The notes: a model not told the origin generated them from the letters alone. A stretch of DNA of 55,118 nt from an uncultured Oscillospiraceae bacterium (GCA_947522735.1 CANNTZ010000009.1:1-55118), one strand, 5' to 3'; positions 7,205 through 17,400 are shown, counted from the first letter of the stretch. Program-made: numbers and translations.

Positions 7205-8827
7205 TTATTTTCCGTAGAAGCGATCCACCGCGTCCTGCGTGACCGATATGACCTTTTCAAGGCCCATTGCGTTCAGCGTCGCCAAAAATTCGTCCCAGTC
7301 CTTTTCGACGTCCAGCTCGCCCGCAATAAACTTCGCCTCGCAGTTGGCAATATAATTGCTTATATCCGTGGAGGCGATGGAGATTTCCTCGATCTCGTCA
7401 GCCGTCAGCGAGTATTCGCAGATGGTCTTGACAGTTATCGGCAGCAGCGCGTCGCGGTTGGCCTGCGCCTGCTTGTCGTTCGGGTCGGAGGAGTGCTCGG
7501 TCGCCCAATAGGAATAGATACCGGGGTAGTAGTGCATGCCCTGAATTGAGAAGGTGTTTTGGTAATCGACCTCGCTCATGCCCTCCGGAACGTTTATGTA
7601 GTGCCACGTGCCGGTCTCGTCAAGCTCATAGGTCTCGCCCTCGACGCCGTAGTAATACATGACCTGCCCCGCCTCGCTGTACTGCCAGTCGACCCAGCGG
7701 AGGATTGCCTCGGGATATTCGCATTTATCGGTGACGGCAAAGGTGCCCTGAACCATGGTGAGGGAGCCGGGCCACACGCCGGTAGCGTTATCGCCGTAGG
7801 GCACCGGGACAAAGCCCACATACTGCTCCGGAGCCGAAACCGCAAGCGCGGCGTACGCGGTGTAGAGCATCCCGACAATGTTCTTCTGCATATCGGCAAG
7901 TATGCGCTCGTCGTTGATTGCGCCGGTCGGGACGCGGCTGTCTATGATACCCTCCTTATAGAGCATCGCCGACCACGCGAGGTAATCCCTGTAATTTTGC
8001 GTCGTTGCGCTGTGATAGACCTTGCCGTTCTCGTCCTCCAGCAGCGAGACCGCCGGAATTCCGAAGTTGCAGACCATCGGCTGATACCAGTAGATGTTGC
8101 CTGCGGAGCTGATGGCTATCTCATCCGCCTCGCCGTTTCCGTTCGGATCGTCGTTTTTGAAGCGGCGCAGCATGTCGGTCAGCTCGTCGAGCGTGGCCGG
8201 CGCGCTTATTCCGAGCGCGTCCATCCATGTCCTGTTGACGATGAAATGCGGCTCGTTCAGCCCGTTCATCAAAAACGGCAGCGCATACAGCCCTCCGTCG
8301 TCAATGCAGGCGATGCGGTAGATATCGGCGTTCGAGTCTGCAAAGCTCTTGAAGTTTGGCATTATCGCATCGGTCACATAGGGCTTCAGGTCGATGAGGG
8401 TACCGCTGTCGCGGCCGTAGAGCATCTGGGCGTTACGGTCCATATCCGCCATATAGAGAAACTCGGGGTAATCGCCGCCCGCGAGCATGACGCCAAGCTT
8501 TTCCAGCCAAACGTCCGAGGCGTAGACCTGCATCTCGATATGTATTCCGGTCATAGCCTCAAGCCACTCGGCCTGCCGGTTCTCCATGTAGGGCTTTCTC
8601 TGGTTGTCGGGCATTGCGCCGGTGATTGTGAGCGGTTCGTTTACGATGGGATAGCCGCTTGCGGTGAACATGCCGGGACTCTCCTCGCCGGAGCTTTCCA
8701 TCGACGCGTCCGCCTTGGAGCTGTCCGGCCTGGATGATCCGTCGCTTTGACGATCGCCTCCGGCGCAGCCCGCAAACAGCGCAAGGAGCATCAGAAGCGC
8801 GAGAATCACGCACAGGAACCTTTTCAT
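7205..8827 (-). CDS. Extracellular solute-binding lipoprotein, LipO-like
   Basis: A 540-aa lipoprotein with a signal peptide, a lipobox ending at C21 (LFAGC), a Ser/Asp/Glu-rich linker and a family-1-type solute-binding fold. It delivers a saccharide to the two permeases encoded upstream in the same operon. ATG 8827 is selected by a GGAGG site at about 8836; an in-frame start ten codons earlier lacks one. A 9-bp hairpin lies between the permease and this gene. The size and permease types match importers for complex oligosaccharides (LplA/YtcQ group). The substrate may be fucosylated or rhamnosylated oligosaccharides given the neighbours, but that is inference. Confidence 0.9.
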   Translation of the reverse strand: MKRFLCVILALLMLLALFAGCAGGDRQSDGSSRPDSSKADASMESSGEESPGMFTASGYPIVNEPLTITGAMPDNQRKPYMENRQAEWLEAMTGIHIEMQVYASDVWLEKLGVMLAGGDYPEFLYMADMDRNAQMLYGRDSGTLIDLKPYVTDAIMPNFKSFADSNADIYRIACIDDGGLYALPFLMNGLNEPHFIVNRTWMDALGISAPATLDELTDMLRRFKNDDPNGNGEADEIAISSAGNIYWYQPMVCNFGIPAVSLLEDENGKVYHSATTQNYRDYLAWSAMLYKEGIIDSRVPTGAINDERILADMQKNIVGMLYTAYAALAVSAPEQYVGFVPVPYGDNATGVWPGSLTMVQGTFAVTDKCEYPEAILRWVDWQYSEAGQVMYYYGVEGETYELDETGTWHYINVPEGMSEVDYQNTFSIQGMHYYPGIYSYWATEHSSDPNDKQAQANRDALLPITVKTICEYSLTADEIEEISIASTDISNYIANCEAKFIAGELDVEKDWDEFLATLNAMGLEKVISVTQDAVDRFYGK

Positions 8828-8845
8828 CTTGTTACCTCCAATTTT

Positions 8846-8866
8846 TCCGTCCGGCATCCGGACGGA
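8846..8866 (-). other. Intercistronic hairpin before the solute-binding protein gene
   Basis: TCCGTCCGG (8846-8854), loop CAT, CCGGACGGA (8858-8866): a perfect 9-bp stem with a 3-nt loop, ending 5 nt upstream of the GGAGG site. On the coding strand it is followed by AAAAATT, so it is not a terminator. A 5'-stabilising or processing hairpin that raises binding-protein expression is likely. Confidence 0.6.
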
Positions 8867-8939
8867 GTATTTTTCTATCTAAAGGCGCCGCCGGCGTCCG
8901 CAGCTGCAAAATAAACGCCGACTGCCGCCTAAAGGTACG

Positions 8940-9875
8940 TCAGGATTTGACCGCGCCGACCATTATTCCGGTGACGAAGTACCTCTGTACAAAGGGATAC
9001 AGCACCATCACCGGCAGGCTGGAAATCACGATGCAGGCATACTTGAGGTTCGCCGACCTGAGCGCTATCTCCATCAGGTTCTTCGCATCCTGCGCGCTCG
9101 CGCTCCGGCTGGAAAAGGCGCTCGTAACCGCGACGAGTATCTCGCGGAGTATAAGCTGGAGCGGAAATTTTGAGCGTGAGGTCAGGTATATCATCGCGTT
9201 GAAGTAGGAGTTCCAGAAGCCAACCGCCGTGAACAGCACCATTACCGCGATTATCGGCGACGAAAGCGGCAGCACCACGCGCAGGAAGAAGAGGGTGTGC
9301 GAGCAGCCGTCGATGGAGGCCGCCTCGTAAAGCTCCGCCGGGATGTTGCCCTGAAAATAGGTGCGTATCAGTATCACGTTCCAGGTGCTGACGGCGCCCG
9401 GGATTATCAGCGCCCAGACGGTGTCTATCATCCCGCACGACTTGACGACAAGGTAGGTCGGTATCAGGCCCCCGCCGAAATACATGCAGAAAACGTAGAG
9501 GAACATTATCACGTTGCGCGGCATAAAATCGCGGCGAGACAGGGGATACGCCGTCAGCAGCGACAGCCCGACCGATACCGTCGTGCCGCTCGCCGTATAC
9601 AACAGCGAGTTGAGATAGCCGCGCCAGATATCGCTGTTTTCAAAAGCGAGGCGGTAGCCCTCGACGTTGAAATTTTTCGGGAACAGCAGCACCTCGCCGC
9701 CCCAGATGCTGACTGCGTCGCTGAACGAGCAGTTCAGGACATATATGAGCGGATATGCGAATATCACCAGCATGATCGCGACCAGCACCGTGTTTACTAT
9801 GTCAAATACGACGTCAGCGGCGCTCTCGCCTGCGAATATCCTCCTTCTCCCAAGGTTAAGCCTTTGCGCGGCCAT
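8940..9875 (-). CDS. ytcP: Carbohydrate ABC transporter permease, YtcP-like
   Basis: A 311-aa inner-membrane permease of the CUT1 group with about six hydrophobic segments. It has the EAA cytoplasmic loop EAASIDGCSHTLFFLRVVLPL that contacts the ATPase. The C-terminus YPFVQRYFVTGIMVGAVKS is typical of the YtcP/AraQ-like partner of LplB. Start 9875 (MAAQRLN) is chosen because AAGGGAGG lies 8 nt upstream. The gene starts 20 bp after the LplB stop. No ATP-binding subunit is encoded here; such importers usually share an MsmX/UgpC-type ATPase made elsewhere. Confidence 0.92.
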   Translation of the reverse strand: MAAQRLNLGRRRIFAGESAADVVFDIVNTVLVAIMLVIFAYPLIYVLNCSFSDAVSIWGGEVLLFPKNFNVEGYRLAFENSDIWRGYLNSLLYTASGTTVSVGLSLLTAYPLSRRDFMPRNVIMFLYVFCMYFGGGLIPTYLVVKSCGMIDTVWALIIPGAVSTWNVILIRTYFQGNIPAELYEAASIDGCSHTLFFLRVVLPLSSPIIAVMVLFTAVGFWNSYFNAMIYLTSRSKFPLQLILREILVAVTSAFSSRSASAQDAKNLMEIALRSANLKYACIVISSLPVMVLYPFVQRYFVTGIMVGAVKS

Positions 9876-9895
9876 TGCGTTTGCCTCCCTTTCTT

Positions 9896-10846
9896 TTACC
9901 ACAGCGACGTGGACGAGATGCGCCTTGCGATGAAGTTGACGAGCGTCAGCAGCACGAAGTTCGACACCGAATTGAACATTCCCACAGCTGCCGAAAACGA
10001 GAATTTTGAATCCAGCAGCCCCACCTTATAGACGTAGGTGGAGATGACCTCCGAATATTCAAGGTTCAACGGCGTCTGCATCAGCAGTATCTTCTCGAAG
10101 GCGGAGCCGAGCAGCGAGCCGAACGCGAATATCAGCATTATCACCGCCGTTGGCAGGATGCACGGCAGCTCTATGTACCATATCCTCTGGAGCTTTGTCG
10201 CGCCGTCTATCTTTGCCGCCTCAAGCTGCTGCGGATCCACGGCGCTGAGCGCTGCGATATAGACGACCGCGCCATAGCCGACACCCTGCCATATGCCCGA
10301 CCAGACGTACATGTGCGGGAAATTGGATATCTTGAGCGCGAAGTTGACCGGCTGTGCGCCGAGAATGCCGATGAGATTGTTTACCAGTCCCTTTTCGTCG
10401 AACATCAGGTTCATCATGCCCACTATCACGACCGTCGAGATGAAGTAGGGCGCATAGGAGACGGTCTGGAATATACGCTTGAACCACTTCCCGTTAAGCT
10501 CGTGCACCATCAGCGCCAGAATTATCGGCGCAGGCCAGCTTATCGCCAGCGAGTACAGGCTCAGCCGCAGCGTGTTCCAAAGATATTTCCAGAAATTATA
10601 GGACGAGAAGAAGCGCTCGTAGTTTTTCAGTCCGACCCACTCGCTACCGTTAACGCCAAGCTTTGGCACGTAATTTTTGAACGACATCAGTATGCCGTCG
10701 TACATCGGCAGGTAGTTGAAGATGATTATCAGCGCAAGCCCCGGGAGCGAGAACAGATACAGCTCCCAGTTGCGCCGTATGTCCCGTCCAAGCGCTCTCA
10801 CAAAGCCGCCCGAACGCCTTGCCTTTAGCGCGGTGTCTTTAACCAA
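9896..10846 (-). CDS. lplB: Carbohydrate ABC transporter permease, LplB-like
   Basis: A 316-aa CUT1 permease, first gene of the importer operon. It shows the LplB-type N-terminus RNWELYLFSLPGLALIIIFNYLPMYDG, about six membrane spans, and the EAA loop EAAKIDGATKLQRIWYIELP. The best start is a TTG at 10846, preceded by a CAGGTG ribosome-binding site; no ATG is suitably placed nearby. It is transcribed from a near-consensus promoter at 10887-10915. It pairs with the YtcP-like permease and the downstream lipoprotein. Confidence 0.9.
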   Translation of the reverse strand: MVKDTALKARRSGGFVRALGRDIRRNWELYLFSLPGLALIIIFNYLPMYDGILMSFKNYVPKLGVNGSEWVGLKNYERFFSSYNFWKYLWNTLRLSLYSLAISWPAPIILALMVHELNGKWFKRIFQTVSYAPYFISTVVIVGMMNLMFDEKGLVNNLIGILGAQPVNFALKISNFPHMYVWSGIWQGVGYGAVVYIAALSAVDPQQLEAAKIDGATKLQRIWYIELPCILPTAVIMLIFAFGSLLGSAFEKILLMQTPLNLEYSEVISTYVYKVGLLDSKFSFSAAVGMFNSVSNFVLLTLVNFIARRISSTSLW

Positions 10847-10886
10847 TTATCGCACCTGCTTTCTTATAGATTAATTTTACGTTTAT

Positions 10887-10915
10887 ATTATAGCAAGTAA
10901 TAATTCACTTGTCAA
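10887..10915 (-). promoter_or_regulatory. Consensus sigma-A promoter of the importer operon
   Basis: On the minus strand, TTGACA (10910-10915), exactly 17 bp, TATAAT (10887-10892). The 5' leader is about 35 nt. No cre box is visible beside it. The segment 10916-11133 is AT-rich and shows no hairpin terminator for the rhamnose operon that ends at 11134. Confidence 0.88.
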
Positions 10916-11133
10916 TATATTTTAGTTGCGTTTTGATTAATTTTTATTTCTTTGATTTTTCATCTTTCCCACCAAAACTCGCTTGTCTGCGCGCTTTTGG
11001 AGATATCATCATTTTGATTCCGCGCAAATTGCACGGTAATTCGGTTTTATATCATAATCTTTTGGCATTAAATTTGATATATTGCGCAAAACTATTAATC
11101 TATATTTAATTGAATAATAACCACAAAATAACA

Positions 11134-11943
11134 CTATTCCTCCGTCACCGCCTCCATCAGTCTTTTTATGTTGCCGTGCGCTATCAGTCTCTTATCCTCC
11201 TCGGAGATATCGGCAAATATTATGCGGCTCAACGCTATCCCCGGCTCGTTGAAGCACGCGCCGCTTCCGAACACCAGCCGTTTTGCCCCAAAGCGGGAGC
11301 AGATATATTCTATCTCGCCGCCCAGCACCAGCTCGTGCGTTTCGAGTAGGAGGTTGCCGTGCTCTTGCAGCAGCGCAAGGTAATCGCGGTTGTGGTACAG
11401 TATCTTCGGCGCGCTGCCGTCGATTATCACGGTCAGCGCCGGGTGGCGTGCGCACAGCGAATCCACCGCATCCCACGACGTCTCGCTCTGCCGGATGACG
11501 AGCGGAAGGCACAGCCGTTCAAGCAGCTCATACTGTCCGCCGCACACCGTATCGCCAAGCGAATGATGATTCCGCTTCGGAAAATACCTGATCGCGCGAA
11601 CGCCCGCGCGTATCAGCCGGAGCAGATATTCCTCCAGCCGGCCGCCGCAAAGCTCCGGATCCGGTGCCAGCACAGCGCAGCCAAAGCGTTTCTTCTCCGG
11701 CGAGAGCAGCCGCAGCAGCTTTTCGTTGCCCTGCGCCGCGCTACAGCTCGCCGCAAAGCCATGCGTTATCAGCGCGCCCGCAAGCCCCGTGCGTTCGAGC
11801 TGCTCCACCGCCTCGTCCTCGCTCTGCGCCGGATAGAGCCGTTCGAGATCATAGGGATCCACCCAGTAGTTAGCGTCGATAAAGCCGTATTTTTGCACGC
11901 CCTCGCGATAGCGCCGTTCAAGCGCCCTGACCTCGTTGTTCAT
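11134..11943 (-). CDS. Degenerate amidohydrolase-2-like TIM-barrel protein
   Basis: A 269-aa protein of the amidohydrolase_2 fold that lacks the expected metal ligands. Where active members have an N-terminal DxHxH it has FIDANYWVD. Where they have a GSD motif with the catalytic Asp it has FGSGACFNEPG. The strand that usually gives a His reads LVIRQSETSW. The fold is otherwise kept (LVFGSGA, HGNIKRLM at the C-terminus). Its start overlaps the stop of the intact paralogue by 4 bp (ATGA), behind GGGGAGG. It may be a structural or regulatory partner of that enzyme or bind a sugar derivative without hydrolysis. The function is unknown; it is the last gene of the rhamnose operon. Confidence 0.75.
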   Translation of the reverse strand: MNNEVRALERRYREGVQKYGFIDANYWVDPYDLERLYPAQSEDEAVEQLERTGLAGALITHGFAASCSAAQGNEKLLRLLSPEKKRFGCAVLAPDPELCGGRLEEYLLRLIRAGVRAIRYFPKRNHHSLGDTVCGGQYELLERLCLPLVIRQSETSWDAVDSLCARHPALTVIIDGSAPKILYHNRDYLALLQEHGNLLLETHELVLGGEIEYICSRFGAKRLVFGSGACFNEPGIALSRIIFADISEEDKRLIAHGNIKRLMEAVTEE

Positions 11944-12719
11944 GCCCTTTTCCTCCCCTCTATCGAGAACAGCTCCGCCGCGTTGTCCCAAAGTATCTTT
12001 TCGCGGCAGTCGTCGCCGATATCCGCGGCAAGCACCGCCCCAAGCTGCGTCCGCGGGTCCATCATCGGCCAGTCGCTGCCGTAGAGCACCCTGTCGCCGC
12101 CGACATTTTCCACGAGATATTCCGTCAGTCGCGCGATATGGATATCGCCCGCCACATCGAACATCACCTGCGGGAAACGCCTGCCTGCCTCCACAGCCTC
12201 TTTTATCGCGGCGTATCGCCCGCCCGAGTGTCCCATGATAAAGCGCACGTCCGGATACTCCTCAAGATATTTCACGAACCTTGACGGATGCGAAAACCGC
12301 TGCTTGGGATTTGTCGGCGAAACATCCCACGTGTGTGAGAGCAACGGCAGACGGCGCTCCCGCGCAAGCTCCCACGCGGGACGGTAGCGCTCGTCTGCGG
12401 CGTCGGTGTAGTGAAACGACGGATGCAGCTTTATTCCGACGTACATCTCTCCCTCGCGCCGCATTATCTCAAGGCTTTTTTCCGCGCGTCGCGGGTCGTA
12501 GACGTGATAGGACAGCACCCTGCCCCCCGACCTCTCGTAGATGCGCCGCGCCAAGGCGTCGCCCTCCTCAAGCGCGCTCACGCATATCGATATTCCTGCG
12601 CTGCAAATGCAGTATCCTATCCCAAGCTCATCCATCAGCGCGAGCAGCTCGTCTAACGTCTCGGAATAGCCGTAGCCACCCCATGTCAGCCCCATATGCA
12701 TGTGACTGTCGATAATCAT
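11940..12719 (-). CDS. Amidohydrolase_2 family metal-dependent hydrolase
   Basis: A 259-aa TIM-barrel hydrolase with the metal-binding set intact: IIDSHMHM (HxH near residue 6), GIKLHPSFHY, LLSHTWD, IMGHSGG and YGSDWPMMDP (Asp ligand). The group includes lactonases, decarboxylases and other sugar or aromatic acid hydrolases. ATG 12719 is chosen for the AAAGGTGGG site and because the HxH strand begins there. In the rhamnose operon it could act on a lactone, ester or amide of a rhamnose-derived compound; L-rhamnono-lactonase activity would fit the fold, but no rhamnose dehydrogenase is present to make that substrate. Confidence 0.85.
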   Translation of the reverse strand: MIIDSHMHMGLTWGGYGYSETLDELLALMDELGIGYCICSAGISICVSALEEGDALARRIYERSGGRVLSYHVYDPRRAEKSLEIMRREGEMYVGIKLHPSFHYTDAADERYRPAWELARERRLPLLSHTWDVSPTNPKQRFSHPSRFVKYLEEYPDVRFIMGHSGGRYAAIKEAVEAGRRFPQVMFDVAGDIHIARLTEYLVENVGGDRVLYGSDWPMMDPRTQLGAVLAADIGDDCREKILWDNAAELFSIEGRKRA

Positions 12720-12741
12720 ATCAGTCCCACCTTTCTCATGC

Positions 12742-14109
12742 TCAGCTCCTGACCTCGACTGCTTCAAGCCCCAGCGCGCGAAATTGTAGCCTGAGATTGC
12801 CCTCGCTCGACGCCTCAACCGGCCCTGCCGCCACCTCGCAGCCGGTGTGCTCCCGCGTCAGCCGCAGTAGCGTCGGATCCTTTGCGCCGCCGCCGACTAT
12901 CCTGACGCGTCCGAACCGCTTTCCGGTCAGTCTCTCGAAGTCCGCCTTCATCGCGGCATATTTTCGAGCCAGACTGTTCATTATCACCGCGTAATATTCG
13001 CCCTCGCATTTTGGCGAGTCAAAGCCGTTTTTTACGCACAGCCGCGCTATCTCCAGCTCCATGCCGTCATTCCAGCTCAACGACGGCTCGTCCGGATCAA
13101 ACCATGCGCGCGCCGGGCGCTCAAGCGCGTAAGCCTCCAGCGCCGCATAGCCCGGAAAGCGTCCCTGCGCCTCCCACTCTTTTTTCACCTGCTGGAAGCA
13201 CCACAGCCCCGTTGCGCCGCGCAGCAGCAGCCGCTCTCCTCGCGCGCCAAGCACGTTGAGAAACGGCTCGCGCACCGGGTCAAAGCCGCGGACGCGTGCG
13301 GACGTTTCACACATCATCATCGACCATGTGCCGCTGCCGACGACAAGCTCGCCGCCGACGCCTCTTTCGCCCGCCGCATACATCGCGCTCGCCGTGTCGT
13401 GTCCGGCGACCAGCGCTATCTTAGGGCGGCAGCCGGTCTCGCGGTAAAACTCATCCGAGCATTCGCCGATGAGCCCTCCGGGAAGCTCTATCGGCGGGAA
13501 AACCTCCGGCAGCCCGAACTCGCTTATCAGCTCGCGCGACCACCCCGCGCCCTCCCCGCAGAGCTGCGAGGCGGAGGCGAGGGTACAATCGCAGGAGGCG
13601 CGCGCCCCCATCATGCGGTAAAGAAGATTGGGGATAAACAGCAGCTCGCGCGCCGCCGCGGCGATACCCGGCTCCTCGCGGAGCAGCGCGCCGAGCTGAA
13701 ACAGCGTAGAGCCGGAAAACGGCGCCGAGCCTGTGATATCCGCAAGCCTTGCCGGGCCGTCTCCGGCATTTTTTTCCGCAAACAGCTCCTTTGTATAGCC
13801 GTCACGATAGCAGCGCGGAGGACAGAGCGGCAGTCCGCTCCCCGATACGAGCGCAAAATCCTGCGCCCAGCTATCTATCCCGACGCACTCGGGATAGATT
13901 CCCTCCGCCGCGCAGTTGCGAAACGCCTGCTTTATCCGCTCATATATGGCCAGCACGTCCCAATAGACGCGCCCGCCCGCCGCGACCGGCGCGTTGGGAA
14001 AACGACACACCTCTCCTGCCGAGAGCCGTCCGTCAGCCAGCCTTCCCAGCACGCAGCGCCCGTTCGACGCGCCGAGATCCACCGCCATGACATATCTCGC
14101 GTCACCCAT
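12742..14109 (-). CDS. rhaB: Rhamnulokinase, FGGY family
   Basis: A 455-aa carbohydrate kinase. The N-terminal phosphate motif is VDLGASNGRCVLG. The GIDSWAQDFALV segment, CYRDGYTKELF and AGHDTASAMYA follow in RhaB order. The C-terminal ATP-domain motif is RIVGGGAKDPTLLRLT. It would phosphorylate L-rhamnulose to L-rhamnulose 1-phosphate using ATP in the cytoplasm. Start 14109 has GGAGG eight bases upstream and overlaps the mutarotase stop by 8 bp. The mutarotase and GH106 neighbours support rhamnose rather than fucose or xylose as the sugar. The following step, RhaD aldolase, is not encoded in the window. Confidence 0.87.
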   Translation of the reverse strand: MGDARYVMAVDLGASNGRCVLGRLADGRLSAGEVCRFPNAPVAAGGRVYWDVLAIYERIKQAFRNCAAEGIYPECVGIDSWAQDFALVSGSGLPLCPPRCYRDGYTKELFAEKNAGDGPARLADITGSAPFSGSTLFQLGALLREEPGIAAAARELLFIPNLLYRMMGARASCDCTLASASQLCGEGAGWSRELISEFGLPEVFPPIELPGGLIGECSDEFYRETGCRPKIALVAGHDTASAMYAAGERGVGGELVVGSGTWSMMMCETSARVRGFDPVREPFLNVLGARGERLLLRGATGLWCFQQVKKEWEAQGRFPGYAALEAYALERPARAWFDPDEPSLSWNDGMELEIARLCVKNGFDSPKCEGEYYAVIMNSLARKYAAMKADFERLTGKRFGRVRIVGGGAKDPTLLRLTREHTGCEVAAGPVEASSEGNLRLQFRALGLEAVEVRS

Positions 14110-14422
14110 TTGTCCCGCCTCCGTCAAGCTCGAGCATCAACCGCGTCTCCCAGCCGGTTTGCTCCACAATATCCGACATATAATCATCCCAGCGGCGCTT
14201 GACCTCATTTTTCTCCAGCGTCTCGCGCAGTCGCACCACATCGTTGGTTTCCATATATTCAAACAGCAGTCCGGCGGCGAGCCAGATTGTGTAATTCTCG
14301 ATGCCCGCGGCCGAAAGCAGCCGCCGCATATCCTCCCAAAGCTCGTCGTGGCGCCGTTTGTACTCGTCCTCGCAGCCGGCTTTCAGCCGCAGCACGTTCG
14401 TCAGCCTCGTCCTACTCATCAT
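14102..14422 (-). CDS. rhaM: L-rhamnose mutarotase
   Basis: A 106-aa protein matching the short RhaM/RhaU family, usually about 104 aa. It has the N-terminal LRLKAGCEDEYKRRHDELW segment with the conserved His, IWLAAGLLFEYMET in the middle, and the C-terminal W-x-x-Y/W cluster (RRWDDYMSDI). It interconverts alpha and beta anomers of L-rhamnose so that the isomerase receives the right form. It overlaps the upstream rhamnosidase by 11 bp and the downstream kinase by 8 bp. The start could be either of two adjacent ATGs (14422 or 14419); the ribosome-binding site is weak, as expected for coupled translation. Confidence 0.9.
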   Translation of the reverse strand: MMSRTRLTNVLRLKAGCEDEYKRRHDELWEDMRRLLSAAGIENYTIWLAAGLLFEYMETNDVVRLRETLEKNEVKRRWDDYMSDIVEQTGWETRLMLELDGGGTNG

Positions 14423-17400
14423 ATATCACCAGCCTCGGCTGCGAAAGCAGCCCGACGTCCATGTCGCCGCCAAAGAGGTTTTCCATCGGCACGGTCACAT
14501 TCACCTCGAACCGGTTTGTCCCCGGCCTGAGCAGCCCGCTCACATCAAAGCGGAACGGCGCCCACAGCTTCACGCCAGCCGTTTTTCCGTTGACGGCCAC
14601 CTCTGCCGCGTCGCGTGTCTCCAATTCAAGCTCCGCGCGTTTTCCGGCGTCAGCAGGCGCTATTTCCAGCTCAAAGCTGTACGTAGCGCCGCCGCAAAAC
14701 TGCGGCCTCCCCTGACGGTTGAGCGGAGATGGCGTGTCCTTGCGCTCCGGCGAAAGCAGCCTCGTGCCGCAAACGACAAAATCACCTCGCAGCATCGCGA
14801 ACGGCGCAAGATACGGCATGTTGCAGTCCGGAAGCTCGATGAGCGCCGTCAGGCGGTTCCGCCCGGGCATTACAATATCGCCCACCTCGGCACGTCGATC
14901 GTTCGGCCCCCACAGCCTACAGCTTTCCAGCCGTCCCTCAAGCTGAACGCCGTTCAGCTCACAGCGTCTGACATCCCTGCTCTCTATGAACAGCGTCAGC
15001 CTCTCCGGCACAAACTCCGCGTCAAAATCAAACGCAAGCACGCCGGTCGAGCCGCGATAGGCGTATCTTCCCGGCAGACGCATATCCGCCAGCGCCTCAA
15101 GCCCCGTCTCGTCCGGCAGCTTTTCCGGTGCGTCGTCAGCGCAGTGTGCCCAGCTCCAGTCCGCGCGCAAAACGTTGCCGCCATCAAGCTTTATGCCGCA
15201 CCGCGCGCCCAACCCGAGCGACCTGTGCCGTCCCACGGGTCGCCGCAGCTTCTCCGCCGGGATTTCCCGTCCGTCCTCCGGCTGCACAAGCAGATACATC
15301 TGATACGGCTCGAAGAATATACCGGCGCGCCCATTCTCCGGCGTCAGCTCCACTCGTTTGCCGGTCTCGGCATCCAGCAGCGTCATTCCTGAGATATATT
15401 CGATCGTCGCGGAGCTTCTGCGGTCAAGGTCGTTTGTGATAAAGACAAAGCGGTCTCCGCCGCGCCCGCGCAGCCCGGTGATTATCCCTCCGTCATGGCG
15501 TATTCCGAGCGTGACCCGCTCCTCTCCGAGCGCTTCAAGCAGCAGCTGCTTGAACAGCCCGTTTTTCCCGCGACGCTTGCTACCGTCCGGCACACGCAGG
15601 AAATATGTATCCCCGTCCAGACTGTGCAGCCCCTGTCCCTCCGGCGCAGTCCCGAAAGCCGGCTCGCACACGGCCTCGTCCACGACATTTTCCGGCAGCT
15701 CGTCTATGAATATCAGCCGGACTCCTGCCCGTTGCAGCCGCTTTGCCATCTCGAGCACCGCACGCGTTGTGTCGCCGGTCAGCGGCAGGATCACGGCGTC
15801 GTACTCCGCCCCGTAAAGCTCCGCGTGTCCGTCCGAGGCGGCGGCTCTGTCCGCCATGGAGTCCCCGAAAATATCATATTCGATATTCAGCTCTAACAGC
15901 GCGTTGACAAGGCCGATCATCGTCACGTCGTAGCGGTCTATCTCGTTTTCGCCGAGCTTGTAGAAGGCGCTGAACAGCTCCATATGTCCGTCTATGTTGA
16001 CGTATACGCCCGTTTGCGGCCACATTACCAGCACTCTTCCGCTGGGCTTTGTCTTTGCGCATACGTATTGTATTCTGGCGGCGTAATCGCCGAATCCGCC
16101 GTAGCGCTCGAACATCGTGTTGTTGCTGTTGTGCGATGGCATGTAGCCGAGCGGAAAATCCTTTCGCGCGCCGTCGAGCGAATAGAACGCGCCCATATAT
16201 TGGAGCATGTTTACGCCGAGCGTGACCAGCCGGTTTGCTATGCGGCGCATCTCGTCGAAGCGCAGCTTGGAGCTGCTGCCGGTGTAGGTCTCGCACAGAA
16301 TGCGGTCTCGTCCGTAATATTTGGCGCAGGAGGATACGAGCTTTCCTGCGACGTTGAAGTTTTCGTCGTTGATGCGCTCGCGCGAGAAAATAGAATCGAT
16401 GCCCGGCACGTGCATCCACTTCATCAGCTCGAAGATGTCGCCGGACTGATACATCGACCACACGAGCGACTCCTCGCCGTCGAAATGTCCCGTGTAAAGC
16501 AGCCCCTCGCTATCGCACCACTCGTAGACCTGTTTAATGTGGCTGTCCCGCACAAGCTCCGTCAGCAGACGCCAAAAGTGATAGCGCGCGCGTTTTTCCC
16601 GCAGATTTGCAGGCCTTTGCAGCAGCGCCGGCGCGTAGTCGCGCAGCTCGTAGCCAAAGCGCTCACGGAAGCCTTCCGGTATCCTGTCGTTCCACGGCAC
16701 CCTTCCCTCGCCCACATCAAACGGGGACGCCACGCACACCTCATCGGTGAAAACGCCCCGCACCGTCTTGCCAAACTCTCCGCCGATCTCCCTCCTGTAG
16801 CGCTCGTGAGTGTAATCAATAAAGGCGCGTATCGCGTTTTTGTCCAGCGCATCGACGTAGCCCGGCTGCTCGAAGGAGTATTTTCCCCATTTTCCCGCCG
16901 CCAGCACCGCCCTCTGATAATCGACGCTGAGGATGTGCAGCACAATCTCTCCGCTGCAATCATTGTGGAAATCAAGATAAAAACCGTCCGGTGCAAGGCT
17001 GAGCGTCGCTTTATCGCTTATATCCTCGCTGCCCGCCGCCGGGTCGTCCGCAAACACGCGATAGGCACCGAAAAAATGTCCGTCGATATAAAGCCGCTCG
17101 ACGCGCTCGTCCGCCGCCAGAAAGCGCCTGGTATTCCGCAGCAGCTTCGCCCTCGTCTCCGGGCGGTCTCGCAGCAGCTTTCCGCCCGCCACGCCGGACG
17201 GCCAGTTGAACTCGTCGTATATCCAAAACGACAGCCCCAGCCGTTTGCTCTCGGCGACGGCATGCCTTATCGCCTCAAAATATCTCGCTCCAAGATAATC
17301 GTCCATCGCGCCCCATGTGTGGTTGACGAAAAAGTCGTTGACGCCCTGCTTTTTGAATTCCTCCAGCTGCTCTGTGATGCAATCCTCGCGCAGCTCGTCG

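Noticed and set aside
11940..12719. Naming the active amidohydrolase an L-rhamnono-lactonase
   Set aside because: The oxidative rhamnose pathway would also need a dehydrogenase and dehydratase; none is present in the operon.
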